Source: Conidiobolus incongruus B7586 (Eukaryota > Entomophthoromycota > Entomophthoromycetes > Entomophthorales > Conidiobolaceae). Taken from it: a DNA stretch of 17,090 nt. The stretch is taken from the NCBI GenBank assembly GCA_000697335.1, contig JNEM01006214.1, positions 1-17,090 of the forward strand, read 5' to 3'. This document shows, in pieces, positions 1 to 8,155 of the stretch (position 1 is the stretch's first letter; each line of letters opens with the position of its first letter). Both the position numbers and the translations under genes were made by a program. The notes beneath the pieces are model-generated. The model was given only the letters and a program-made list of their open reading frames with translations, did not search any database and was not told the origin of the DNA.

Positions 1-418
1 AAGTTTTTACAGTAAATATTTAAAATTAATAAATCTTCAATTCTTTTATATAATCTTTTACTTAAAAATAAAATAAAATATTAAGTTAAATTATCTTTTT
101 TATAAATTTTAATAAATAAATATTTTAAATATAAGTAAATATTAATTGTTATAATAAATTATAATAGTATATAGTTTTTTTATTTAATACTTTAAAGAAA
201 ATTAATTAATAATAAGTTATATATTACCTTTTTAAATAAAACAATTTTTAAATAATATTTTTAATATAAATTAAAAACACATTATTTTACATAATAATTA
301 TAAATATATTAAATTAAAACTATAAAAGATTTTTTAAATAAAAAAAATAAAAGGAGTTACTATATCTAATATATTCACTTAATTATAACCTATATGATTA
401 TAATTGTTTTAAACAATT
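1..418. other. AT-rich stretch with no gene seen
   Basis: Almost pure A/T sequence with stops in every frame on both strands. I see no coding, RNA or structured element here. It lies outside the left inverted-repeat arm, which starts at a run of six A at 419. Confidence 0.6.
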
Positions 419-669
419 AAAAAACAGCTTACAAGAAAAAAAATTCCTGTAAACAAATTAAATTAATTTATAAAATATCAAATTTTAATCTTTAATAAAA
501 AGAATTATTTTTAAATATTAAAAGCTTACTAAAAATATAAAAAAGAGTTATTAATAATATAACAAGCTATTAATTTTATATTATTTATTAATTTTTATAT
601 ATTATTTATTAATTTATTTGTTTAATTTCAATCTTAAAATTGTGCCATTATTTAATTTCTACACTAATA
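419..669 (+). repeat. left arm of a 251-bp inverted repeat
   Basis: This stretch is the reverse complement of 16840-17090. The first 210 bases (419-628) match without a difference. The inner 41 bases carry six mismatches (629, 633, 635, 651, 661, 664), and similarity stops at about 670. It begins with six A and then CAGCTTACAAG. There is no open reading frame. It could be one copy of a dispersed non-coding repeat present in both orientations, the ends of a large element, or an assembly effect at a contig end. The sequence alone does not decide. Confidence 0.9.
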
Positions 670-768
670 TTAATTAACTCCTGGATAATAAAATATCTTG
701 AATAAATGAATTCAATTCCAAAATTGAGAATTTGAGAAAATTTATAAAAAATTTCATTTCCAAAATAA

Positions 769-1650
769 TCAATCTTTTCCCTCAATTCCAACTAATACAA
801 ATCTCCCTCCCCCTCTTGAGTAATCATAAACTGGAAAAATACTTGAAAGTGCAGCGTCTAGCGAACACGTCGAATATGTCAAAGGTCTTGCATAGTTGAT
901 TAAACACTGTTTGATGGTGGCGTCTGTGAGTGCAATAGCAACGTAGTTACTGAGCACTCTCCCGAATGCAATAAGACGGAAGCACACTTCGCGGATTCTG
1001 TTTCTCAAAATTCTGCACATAGACCACGGCAGGAAGGACGTCGAACTCCGACGGAGTGAGCTTCATGAGCGATCAGATGGAAATGATTGGATTTGCAAAT
1101 ATCGAGTAATTCTACCAGTGACGCAGTATCGTCCTCCATCGAGTGGACATCTTCTACAACTATGAATACCTGAATATCCTTAGTTAAATAATTTTAATGA
1201 CTCGCTTTAATATTATTCACAATCTCCATAAAATGGTCCAAATTATTATGTCTAGAGCTGAACTGATTCCTACACTTACTCAAGTTCAACCCATCATGAA
1301 CACTCGCATTGGTCAACTTGTAGATAATATAATTTCTAGGCTGCAAACGACATCCGAAAATTCTCAAGTTAGCAATGCACCTATTATTAAAGATCAAACC
1401 AGTGTCACTATCCTGAAACTTGGCAATGTTGATTTCTAGCGAGTTGATGTAGTAGTGATTGCCATTCAACAGTCTCGAACAAAAATTCCGAACTCTTCCA
1501 GTTAGTCAAATGATATTACTTAATCAACTCTTGCAACAGCGAATTGTCAGTAGCCAGTCCTAAATAATCGTCGGACAAACAATCATACTGATCTTTTTTT
1601 GAAAGTTAGTTTTCTCCAAGTACCAACTCATGACCTCTTTTATAATAGGT
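769..1650 (-). pseudogene. decayed 8-amino-7-oxononanoate synthase-like PLP enzyme (alpha-oxoamine synthase family)
   Basis: Read on the minus strand, the region gives a run of short stretches that follow the alpha-oxoamine synthase fold in order: DDYLGLATDN (about 1570-1540), SRLLNGN (about 1475), a block with TGLIF and HASVHDG-like NASVHDGLNLSKC and then HNNLDHF (1440-1210), VVEDVHSMEDD (about 1165-1130), HEAHSVG and RGL (about 1070-1020), and FGRV..LINYARPLTYST (about 965-850). BioF and its fungal relatives make 8-amino-7-oxononanoate from pimeloyl-CoA and alanine in biotin synthesis. This copy is dead. It needs at least two frameshifts (near 1480-1560 and near 1020) and contains in-frame stops (for example at 1194-1196). 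The PLP-contacting Asp of the usual DEAH motif is His, the lysine of FGK is Arg, and the C-terminal part is missing. Its G+C is far above the neighbouring spacers. Family assignment is by motif memory and fits BioF better than ALAS or SPT. Confidence 0.85.
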
Positions 1651-1919
1651 TTTTGAGTTTTTTTTTCAAGTGTGATTGTCATTTGTAATCAATTTCAAAT
1701 TTGAAATTGAAATGAAAATTAAAATGAATAATTATCTTTTTAATACTATATCATTTTTAGTTGTTAAATAGTAAATTTAATAATATTAATTTATACCTGA
1801 TTGATCAATAAATAAATTAAAAAGTACTTAATGATATTATTAAAATTATAATAAAAATATTATATCATATAATTTATAAATATATCATCTCCTAATTAAT
1901 TAAATAATCTATAATTTTA

Positions 1920-4001
1920 TTAAATATTCAATTTCAAATAAGCCATCATCTCCATATACTTATCATTATCACTACTATCTAATTTAAATTCGTCGCAATC
2001 CTCCAACTGTTCCTCCAAGAATTGCATAGAATCACTAAACTCCCTCATTAGTTCCTGATCCCTAGTTTTGGACAAAATTTGATAAATCTTATAAGCATAA
2101 TTGACTAGAATATGATAGCCGTTAAAATAAATAAACGTGGAATGGAGATCTTCGTAACTGCATAGGACCAATAAACCGTTGAGGATATCGCTCAAAGGTA
2201 TGGAGGGTTGGGGTAATTCACTCTCGCATCTAAAGAATATAATTAATTTATAAAGTAATTAACAGTAATAAATTTAATAATTACAATGTAATTAATCCCA
2301 ATATTAAAGGAAACAAACAATTAAAACCTCCCTGATATTTAATATCCACTATTCCCTTCTTATTCTCTTTGGAGGTACTCGTACTGGGACTGTCGCCATC
2401 GTCGTCTTCATGCTCGAAAGTTTCATTAGAGTCTAAAGTGGATTGTACGAGTGCTTCGTCCTGGGAAATGTATGTCATCAGTGTTTTGAGTACTAAAATG
2501 ACCAATTGATTCTGAATCAGTCCTTCGAGATCTGTATTCACATCCTATAAAAATATATGATTAGAATATGATATACTGTTACATATAGATATTACAATAA
2601 TATCAATTAACCAATCCAAACAATCCATTCCCGTTTCGAACCACCATTTATTTAATTTTATCAAGTGATCCGATTTCAAAAATAATGCAGCGTCATCGTC
2701 CTCATCGTCCAACAGATTGGAAATGGACCAAATTGTAGTCTTGATCAATTCTAAACAGTTGATTAACTTAGGTTGAGGTTTGGGAGGTGATTTCGAGGAT
2801 CTCAAACTTTCGAGACCAAGGCGGATTTCAATACAACTGAGTTGGATAAGGATGATGAGGAATTCGCTGTCAGTTTGGAGCCAGTCGAGTTGGAAGGTTT
2901 GAATGAGTTGATTACTGCACATTAGTGTCAGGTCGCGTATTTCAGTTTCTAATAAATTAATTTTAATACATCGTCAAAATAAATGGATGTTTTTAATCAC
3001 CTTTCGCTTTCAAACATCTTCTCAATTTTGGAATCAAATCCTTAAATAACAATTTGACAAATTCTTCACTAATATTTAATATGTTTAAGACCTAAATTTT
3101 ATATAAATATTTCAATATATAAATAAATTCTATAAATTACTTCAATTTCAAATGCTTTCCAACCATCAGCATAAGATAATAGCCAGTTTTTCTCCAATTC
3201 TAATTGACTTAATATATCGAACGATTTGTGATAACTCATTATACTATGATTAAAACATTGTACTTTTGTACTTAATGTAATATCCTTATATTTGCAAAAT
3301 TCCAAAGTTTTAATTCTGTTGAATATTTGATGAATTAAATTAAATAATTGAATGATATTATCTAAATAAATTATGTTAATAATTTATGATATTAATATAT
3401 ATAGAATTACCTTTATTCTTCAACTGACATTGGTAACCCATAGCAATTTCAACTTGTTTTAACAATTCCTCATTTGCAACAATTACCAAACTCTCAAACG
3501 AAGCCAATATAGTATTAAATGTTATCTGAATTAAATTATTAATTAATTCATCATCCCTAAACCTCTATGAATAAACTCTCTATTATTTAATAGATAATTA
3601 ATTTACTTTAAAAAGTTATAAATTTTCCAAAGATGAATTAACTGATTATAGCATTGAGATTGTTGTACCAATTTAGGATAATTAAAAAAATTGGAACAAA
3701 TGTGAAATGCTAGTTGTATCAACATCAAATCTAAACCCTTATTTATTAACCGACATTCATGAAATTAATTACTAATATTACCTTGATCCGTCTTTTCTGT
3801 CTTACCAACCAATCCCATCAACTGACTAACGAAATTCCAGTCCAAATTATCGAATATTTTAAATACTAGGTCAGAGTCCTGAGGGTCTACAATCTTTGGT
3901 ATTAGGGTAAAACTCACCAACTTGTCACTCAATTTAGAAGATTTTTTAATCGTATTTAAAATATCTAGTAATTTTTGCTCTTTTGTTGTTGATGACGACA
4001 T
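1920..4001 (-). CDS. NCDN: neurochondrin family protein, eight exons
   Basis: Splicing eight minus-strand exons gives one open frame of 574 residues: 4001-3782, 3730-3607, 3556-3411, 3361-3141, 3091-3001, 2948-2596, 2544-2285, 2229-1920. Every intron is GT..AG and 49-55 bp, and every phase fits. For exon 1 a second donor (GTAAGA, exon end 3806) keeps the frame but makes a 75-bp intron, so I prefer 3782. The clearest family signature is at residues about 289-312 (DW..., then EFLIILIQLSCIEIRLGLES). It lines up with animal neurochondrin SDWIP...[20 protein letters not shown]. The rest is leucine-rich and helical, like the family's armadillo/HEAT-type solenoid, with acidic linkers (LLDDEDDD, EHEDDDGD). 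There is no signal peptide or membrane span. It is shorter than human neurochondrin (729 residues). In animals the protein is a cytoplasmic regulator linked to neurite growth and CaMKII. A role outside animals is not known to me. Confidence 0.85.
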
Positions 4002-4831
4002 TTTTTTAAAGATTTGTTAGAATTTTTTTTTAATTTTTTTATATAATAATAAATTAAAATGAATTTAATATTTAAATTAATTTATAAAATTTGATAATTT
4101 TAATTATGGGATAAAATTATTTTAAATTTAATTATTATAATTTAAAAATTTGATCTAATTAAAAATTGATTATTATAATAATTTTATAAATAGAAATTAA
4201 ATCAATTATTTAATATACAAATTTTATCAATTTTGATATATTTATAATGTCTTAATATTATTAGATTTAATGATATTAATATTGAAAATGATAGTCAAGT
4301 TGAACAATGTACTTAGCCGTTGACATAATTTTCTTAAAAGATTAATAATGGTAAAGATCAATATATTCATATTATTTGAAATTTCAATTCAAAATATAAT
4401 TCAAGTGATATTATAAAGAATATTAGTTGTTCATTTTGTAATATAAAATTTAAACTAATCAATTCTTTTTCAAAATATTACATAATTAAATTCATAATTA
4501 TTTTTATCATTTTCAAAACACTTGTGCTATAATTATATATGTAGTCACAACCTTCATAAATAAAATTTAACAATAAATTATTCACAAAGTATCAAACGTG
4601 ATATTTATTTCAAAAATCATTGTATCTAAAATGATATATATATAAGTATAAAATCGAAATAATTAAACTAAATTGATTAAAGTTAAACCAATATTAAAAA
4701 TAAATTATATCCCATTTTCAATCTCTATTAAATCATTAATATTAAATTTTTATTAAAAAAATTAAATTTCTGTAAGAAATTTATGGAATTTTCGAAACAA
4801 GCATATGACTTACACAATAAATAAAAATAAA
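4002..4831. other. divergent AT-rich spacer with no gene seen
   Basis: This spacer lies between the start of the neurochondrin gene (leftward) and the promoter of the secreted protein gene (rightward). It holds only A/T-rich sequence with frequent stops. The neurochondrin promoter must lie in its left part, but I cannot single out an element. Confidence 0.5.
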
Positions 4832-4976
4832 TGATCAAAAAGTTAATAAATTAGTAAAAATTACTAATTATTGATGTTAAATGGATATTGGTTGGTACAG
4901 TTCTTGAATAAAATCATATTCTTTGATATAGTTTAGGATGAATCCTTGAGAAAATCAAAGAGTATTGATATTGCTG

Positions 4977-5012
4977 TGATCATATGATTGATCATTAAAT
5001 TGGGAGTGATCA
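4977..5012 (+). promoter_or_regulatory. cluster of three TGATCA palindromes
   Basis: TGATCA occurs at 4977-4982, 4989-4994 and 5007-5012, just upstream of a TATA box at 5038. A fourth copy lies at 4832-4837. In DNA this AT-rich a six-base site with one G and one C should be rare, so three within 36 bp suggests a binding site for a dimeric regulator. No regulator is identified, and function is inferred from position and repetition only. Confidence 0.45.
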
Positions 5013-5037
5013 AGCGTTAGATATTGGGAGTTCGGAG

Positions 5038-5045
5038 TATAAAAA
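5038..5045 (+). promoter_or_regulatory. TATA box of the secreted-protein gene
   Basis: TATAAAAA sits 70 bp 5' of the ATG at 5115, in a locally G-containing context (ttcggag before it). That makes it more convincing than the many A/T hexamers in the spacers. The distance suits a short 5' leader. Confidence 0.55.
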
Positions 5046-5114
5046 GAATAAAGAGTCAGTCATTAATATTCTTTATATACAATTAATATAATATAATTTA
5101 ATAACAGATCTAAA

Positions 5115-5402
5115 ATGAAAGCTGGTATCTTTACTCTCTTATTAACTCCCATCTTGGGTGAAATCTGGTTAGAAGGAGCTCGCACCGATGGTACTGTCAG
5201 TCACATTGGTGGTACTACCGGATGTTTCGGTACTTTCGGTTCCTTCGTCAAGGTGAAGGCCAGTGCCGGTAGTTTAGCTCTATTCTACGACGACTATGGC
5301 TGCAAGGGCAAACAAATCTACGACGTTGTCGAAGGCGAGCACGATTTACCCCGTCCCATCAATGCTAAATCTGTTGAAATTTTCGACCTTGGCAACTTAT
5401 AA
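5115..5402 (+). CDS. small secreted protein with beta/gamma-crystallin-like motif
   Basis: This is a single-exon gene of 95 residues. The N terminus (MKAGIFTLLLTPILG) looks like a short secretory signal. The mature part has exactly two cysteines (C37 and C63), which could form one disulfide. Residues about 56-90 read LFYDDYGCKG...EGEHDLPRPI...SVEIF. This resembles a beta/gamma-crystallin Greek-key repeat: an aromatic turn, G-x-x-G-like spacing, a D-L-P segment and a closing S-V-x-I strand. Such folds occur in small secreted microbial proteins, some of them Ca-binding or killer-toxin-like, but I cannot assign a role. G+C is about one half against well under a quarter around it, with C-ending codons, so it is probably highly expressed. 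It has a TATA box, upstream TGATCA sites and an AATAAA at 5414-5419. The reading frame is secure and the fold is an inference. Confidence 0.75.
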   Translation: MKAGIFTLLLTPILGEIWLEGARTDGTVSHIGGTTGCFGTFGSFVKVKASAGSLALFYDDYGCKGKQIYDVVEGEHDLPRPINAKSVEIFDLGNL

Positions 5403-5704
5403 TCTATTTATTTAATAAATTACTTATCAATTGATTGATTCAATACAATACTCAATATAAGTTAATATTTATATTTATTGAAGTAGATTTTTAATAATAA
5501 GTCTAATCATATTAAAACATAATATGATTTTATGAATTTTTATCAATTATATTCAGTTAATTTTAACCTAATTGATTTACATTTTCAAAATAAATTAATT
5601 TTATTCAATCTCCCATAAATTAAATAACTCAAATTAATATTTTTAATTTCAAAATCAAGTCTCACACCTCAAAATCTTAATAACTATATTAAAATTGAAT
5701 AAAA
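5403..5704. other. short AT-rich spacer with no gene seen
   Basis: This is the 3' region of the secreted-protein gene and the 5' region of the next plus-strand gene. Apart from AATAAA at 5414-5419 I see no distinct element. Confidence 0.5.
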
Positions 5705-5941
5705 ATGCCATCAATGCCCAATGACAGTGATAATGACAAAATCGGCTTATATATTCTATTAATCATGCTAGTCATACTCGTTTTTATTCTGGTATTGTGG
5801 TGCTGCTTGAGCTCATGTCTTGGTACTTATTTCCTAAGGTGGTTAGGGTGGGAGAATTGCTGCAAAAATCCATACAGAAGGAAGAATTATCACTCGGAAA
5901 TTAATGAAGAGACTGAGGAGGACTACGAACTGTTAGAATGA
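5705..5941 (+). CDS. small cysteine-rich single-span membrane protein, unknown function
   Basis: This is a single-exon frame of 78 residues. A short acidic, polar N terminus (PNDSDNDK) is followed by a strongly hydrophobic span at residues about 13-32. Next comes a cysteine group (C33, C34, C38), an aromatic stretch (YFLRWLGW), a CC pair (52-53), basic residues (RRK) and an acidic tail ending EETEEDYELLE. Membrane-edge cysteines of this kind are often S-palmitoylated. The basic side lies C-terminal of the span, so by the positive-inside rule the tail is probably cytosolic. The tail contains an acidic-dileucine-like ending (ELLE), which could be a sorting signal. I do not recognise a family. 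The stop is 23 bp from the stop of the oppositely oriented MED4 gene, so the 3' UTRs must overlap. Coding status rests on composition, the membrane layout and fit between neighbours. Confidence 0.6.
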   Translation: MPSMPNDSDNDKIGLYILLIMLVILVFILVLWCCLSSCLGTYFLRWLGWENCCKNPYRRKNYHSEINEETEEDYELLE

Positions 5942-5964
5942 TTTACTAGTATGCCAGAATTCCA

Positions 5965-6780
5965 CTAATCTTCCGATCCCGAGAAATCGAACTCGTCGAA
6001 GATAGCTTTGACCTTTTCGGTATCTTTGGGAGCGTTGTGGTCGGTACCAAAGTGGGAGTACACCCTGCTGATATCATCTTTGTGAATGAACTGTTCGTCC
6101 TCTACCTTCACGTCGTTCTGGTCCAAATTCAGTTTGTCGAGACCTTCGCCCTCTCTTTGTAGTTTACTCTTCAGGGGTCGGATGAGGTCAGGATGAGCAA
6201 GAAGTCCAGATCGCATCACCACTTCACCAGGGTAAGGCGGCTCTGCAGGGATATTTCTCGTGGCATTGTCAAAATTAGGAGGTGCCGACGTAGTGCTGCT
6301 AATTCTCTGAGCATACGATAACACTGTTGAAATATCTACCATATGTCCCCGGCTGTTTTCATTTAATTTGGACTGGGCTCTTGTGATCAATTGATAGAGG
6401 TTCGCTTTAGCAAGTTGCAACTGTTCGATCATTTTTAGGACTGCACGCTCCTCCTTCCCTAATTCGTGGTCAATAGCATCCAAATGAGCCTGAATTCTAC
6501 GATGGTTGATAATATACGGCAACGAAGTGGTCAACTTCTCATTCAGCTCCAGCAACTCATTCAAGGCATTTGGAATGTTTGGTAAACTATTGGTCTTCCC
6601 TTCAATTGTTCCATTAATTAATTTGAATAATTTTTGAATCGCTAACAAATACTGCTTTAATAAATCGGACATATAATCTTTCAAACTAACTTTGTAAAAT
6701 GGATTCTTCTCATCTTCAATTCTTTCTAGATTTATAGGTGGAATAGTATTGGGTATAGATGGATTTTGTAAATTAGACAT
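5965..6780 (-). CDS. MED4: Mediator complex subunit 4
   Basis: This is an uninterrupted frame of 271 residues, close to the length of human MED4 (270). MED4 is part of the middle module of Mediator, which links transcription factors to RNA polymerase II in the nucleus, and it pairs with MED9 and MED7/MED21/MED31 partners. The sequence shows a long helical, coiled-coil-like region at about 72-140. After it come the family's two signatures: SYAQRISSTTSAPP (155-168, compare YAHRIS in animals) and PPYPGEVVMRSGLL (181-194, compare PYPTDLEMRSGLL). The C terminus is acidic (FDEFDFSGSED), as in relatives. There is no intron, unlike several neighbours. The start is the first ATG, 118 bp from the 3' end of a tRNA gene on the same strand, so the promoter is short or lies beyond the tRNA. 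The 3' end faces the small membrane protein gene. Confidence 0.93.
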   Translation of the reverse strand: MSNLQNPSIPNTIPPINLERIEDEKNPFYKVSLKDYMSDLLKQYLLAIQKLFKLINGTIEGKTNSLPNIPNALNELLELNEKLTTSLPYIINHRRIQAHLDAIDHELGKEERAVLKMIEQLQLAKANLYQLITRAQSKLNENSRGHMVDISTVLSYAQRISSTTSAPPNFDNATRNIPAEPPYPGEVVMRSGLLAHPDLIRPLKSKLQREGEGLDKLNLDQNDVKVEDEQFIHKDDISRVYSHFGTDHNAPKDTEKVKAIFDEFDFSGSED

Positions 6781-6885
6781 TATTTTTAAATTAACAATTA
6801 TTTCATTAAAGTGAATTAGAAATAATTCGTGTCAAAATTTAAAAGAATTGAGAAAGAATCAATTTTATGGGATAGTCAATTAAAT

Positions 6886-6893
6886 AAAAAAAA
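6886..6893 (-). terminator. RNA polymerase III terminator of tRNA-Leu
   Basis: On the minus strand this is a run of eight T beginning five bases after the tRNA discriminator base, the expected place and form for Pol III termination. Confidence 0.8.
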
Positions 6894-6898
6894 TCTGA

Positions 6899-6980
6899 TG
6901 AACAGAGAGAGGTTCGAACTCTCGCCTCCGAAGAGACCACGGCCTTAACGTGGCGCCTTAGACCACTCGGCCATCTGTCC
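6899..6980 (-). tRNA. tRNA-Leu (anticodon AAG)
   Basis: The minus strand folds as a class II tRNA. The acceptor stem GGACAGA pairs with TCTGTTC (one G-U). The D arm carries GGCCGAGTGGTCTAAGGCGCC. The anticodon stem CCACG/CGTGG has the loop TTAAGGC, giving AAG (reads CUU, with A34 expected to become inosine). There is a long variable arm around TCTCTTCGGAGGC, and a T arm GAGAG-TTCGAAC-CTCTC. The discriminator is A, as for leucine. There is no intron and no encoded CCA. Box A and box B promoters are intact in the D and T arms. Confidence 0.96.
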
Positions 6981-7783
6981 ATACTTATGGAAATTATATA
7001 CAATATGTATTTTTGACTGAAAATGTTTTTGCATCAATAAGACTTCTTGATTCATTGATTTCGTTATTAATTCTAATATATTTTTTGCATTTCTTCTTAT
7101 CAATTTCAAATTTATTTGCTTCTTATCCTTTTATTTTTCTGATACTTTATAATTCTTTCAACTTTCATTCGTTCATAATTTTTGCTTTATATAAATATGT
7201 TATATATTACATACATTTTTAAATTCAAAATCATATTAAATATAATTGTTCTATTTTTTCAATTTTATTTGATTTTTAATATTATCATTATCAATATAGT
7301 AAAATAACTATCTATTACCATTTCACAAATAATTATTGAAATAATTTCACAATATCCAATTTTAATTGAAATTATGTGACTGCTTATTTATGTTATAATT
7401 TTAACAATTTTAATATTAAAATTATATTTTTAAATTTTTTATAAAAGAAATATCTAGGATATAGTATATAATTATTAATATCAACCAAGTATAATGAGGT
7501 TTATAATAACTTTCTTTAATTTTTATAAATTACGCAATTCAATAACAAGTTACATATTGAATTTAATGATTGGATATTGAAAGGTTTCAATTCAATCAAT
7601 CTTCAATTTCAATACTAAAATAATTTAAAACAATTTATTTTATACCATAATTTTTTGATATTTTTAATTATGTGTAAATCAATTCCTATTCAAAAATAAC
7701 CCTTTAATCTATTTTCTTTTAACCATCACCACCTTCCCAATAATTACCATATAATTTGGTATTAGTATTAATCCTTGTATAAT
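6981..7783. other. AT-rich spacer with no gene seen
   Basis: This spacer separates the 5' end of the tRNA gene from the PPxY protein gene. It is T-rich on the plus strand, which yields a chance hydrophobic frame at 7013-7222. That frame has no ATG at its start and no recognisable protein. Nothing else stands out. Confidence 0.5.
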
Positions 7784-8155
7784 ATGCCAGTTCCTCACTT
7801 TTGGTTCGGAGTAGGAGTATCGGTGATAGCGATTGGTGTTTTAGGGTATGTAACTTACCAAATGTATTTGGAGATGGAGGAAAGGGAAAAGGAGAAGATT
7901 TATTATAAACTTTCGCACCCTCCACCTCCTTACACCAGAGAAGATAGAGAAAATTATGACCGTCAACAGAGTTTACTTCAACAGGAGCGGTTAGAGGTAA
8001 GTTTTTATTTTATTAGTGTAACCTATATCTTAATTTGTTTTTAGAACGTCAGACAAAATCTCAGAAGAGTGAACCCTACTAGATTTCGAAGAAATAGTGA
8101 TGATTTTAACGATAATGAGTGGACTAAAATAGATAATAACAACATACCTCAGTAA
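7784..8155 (+). CDS. small single-span membrane protein with a PPxY motif, two exons
   Basis: Exons 7784-7996 and 8045-8155 join in phase 0 across a 48-bp intron (GTAAGT...TTTTTAG) to give 107 residues. I start at the ATG at 7784. The frame is open a little further upstream but only from a TTG. Residues about 6-28 are a hydrophobic span (WFGVGVSVIAIGVLGYVTY). They are followed by a charged helix (EMEEREKEK), then HPPPPYTRED, which contains a PPxY motif (PPPY, about residues 46-49), then a Q/E/R-rich stretch and an acidic tail (DDFNDNEWTKI). PPxY motifs bind the WW domains of Nedd4/Rsp5 ubiquitin ligases, and several small single-span proteins act as membrane adaptors for them. That role here is inference. 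I do not recognise the family. Downstream sequence to about 8290 is richer in G+C and is probably 3' UTR. Confidence 0.7.

Noticed and set aside
1197-1439. Plus-strand open frame of 80 residues
   Set aside because: It is the antisense of the AONS-like relic, whose minus-strand translation has clear family motifs.
7013-7222. Plus-strand hydrophobic frame of 69 residues
   Set aside because: It has no ATG at its start, and its Phe/Leu/Ile content is what T-rich spacer DNA gives by chance.
7719-7925. Minus-strand frame of 68 residues
   Set aside because: It is the antisense of the first exon of the PPxY membrane protein gene, which has a proper start and a spliced second exon.
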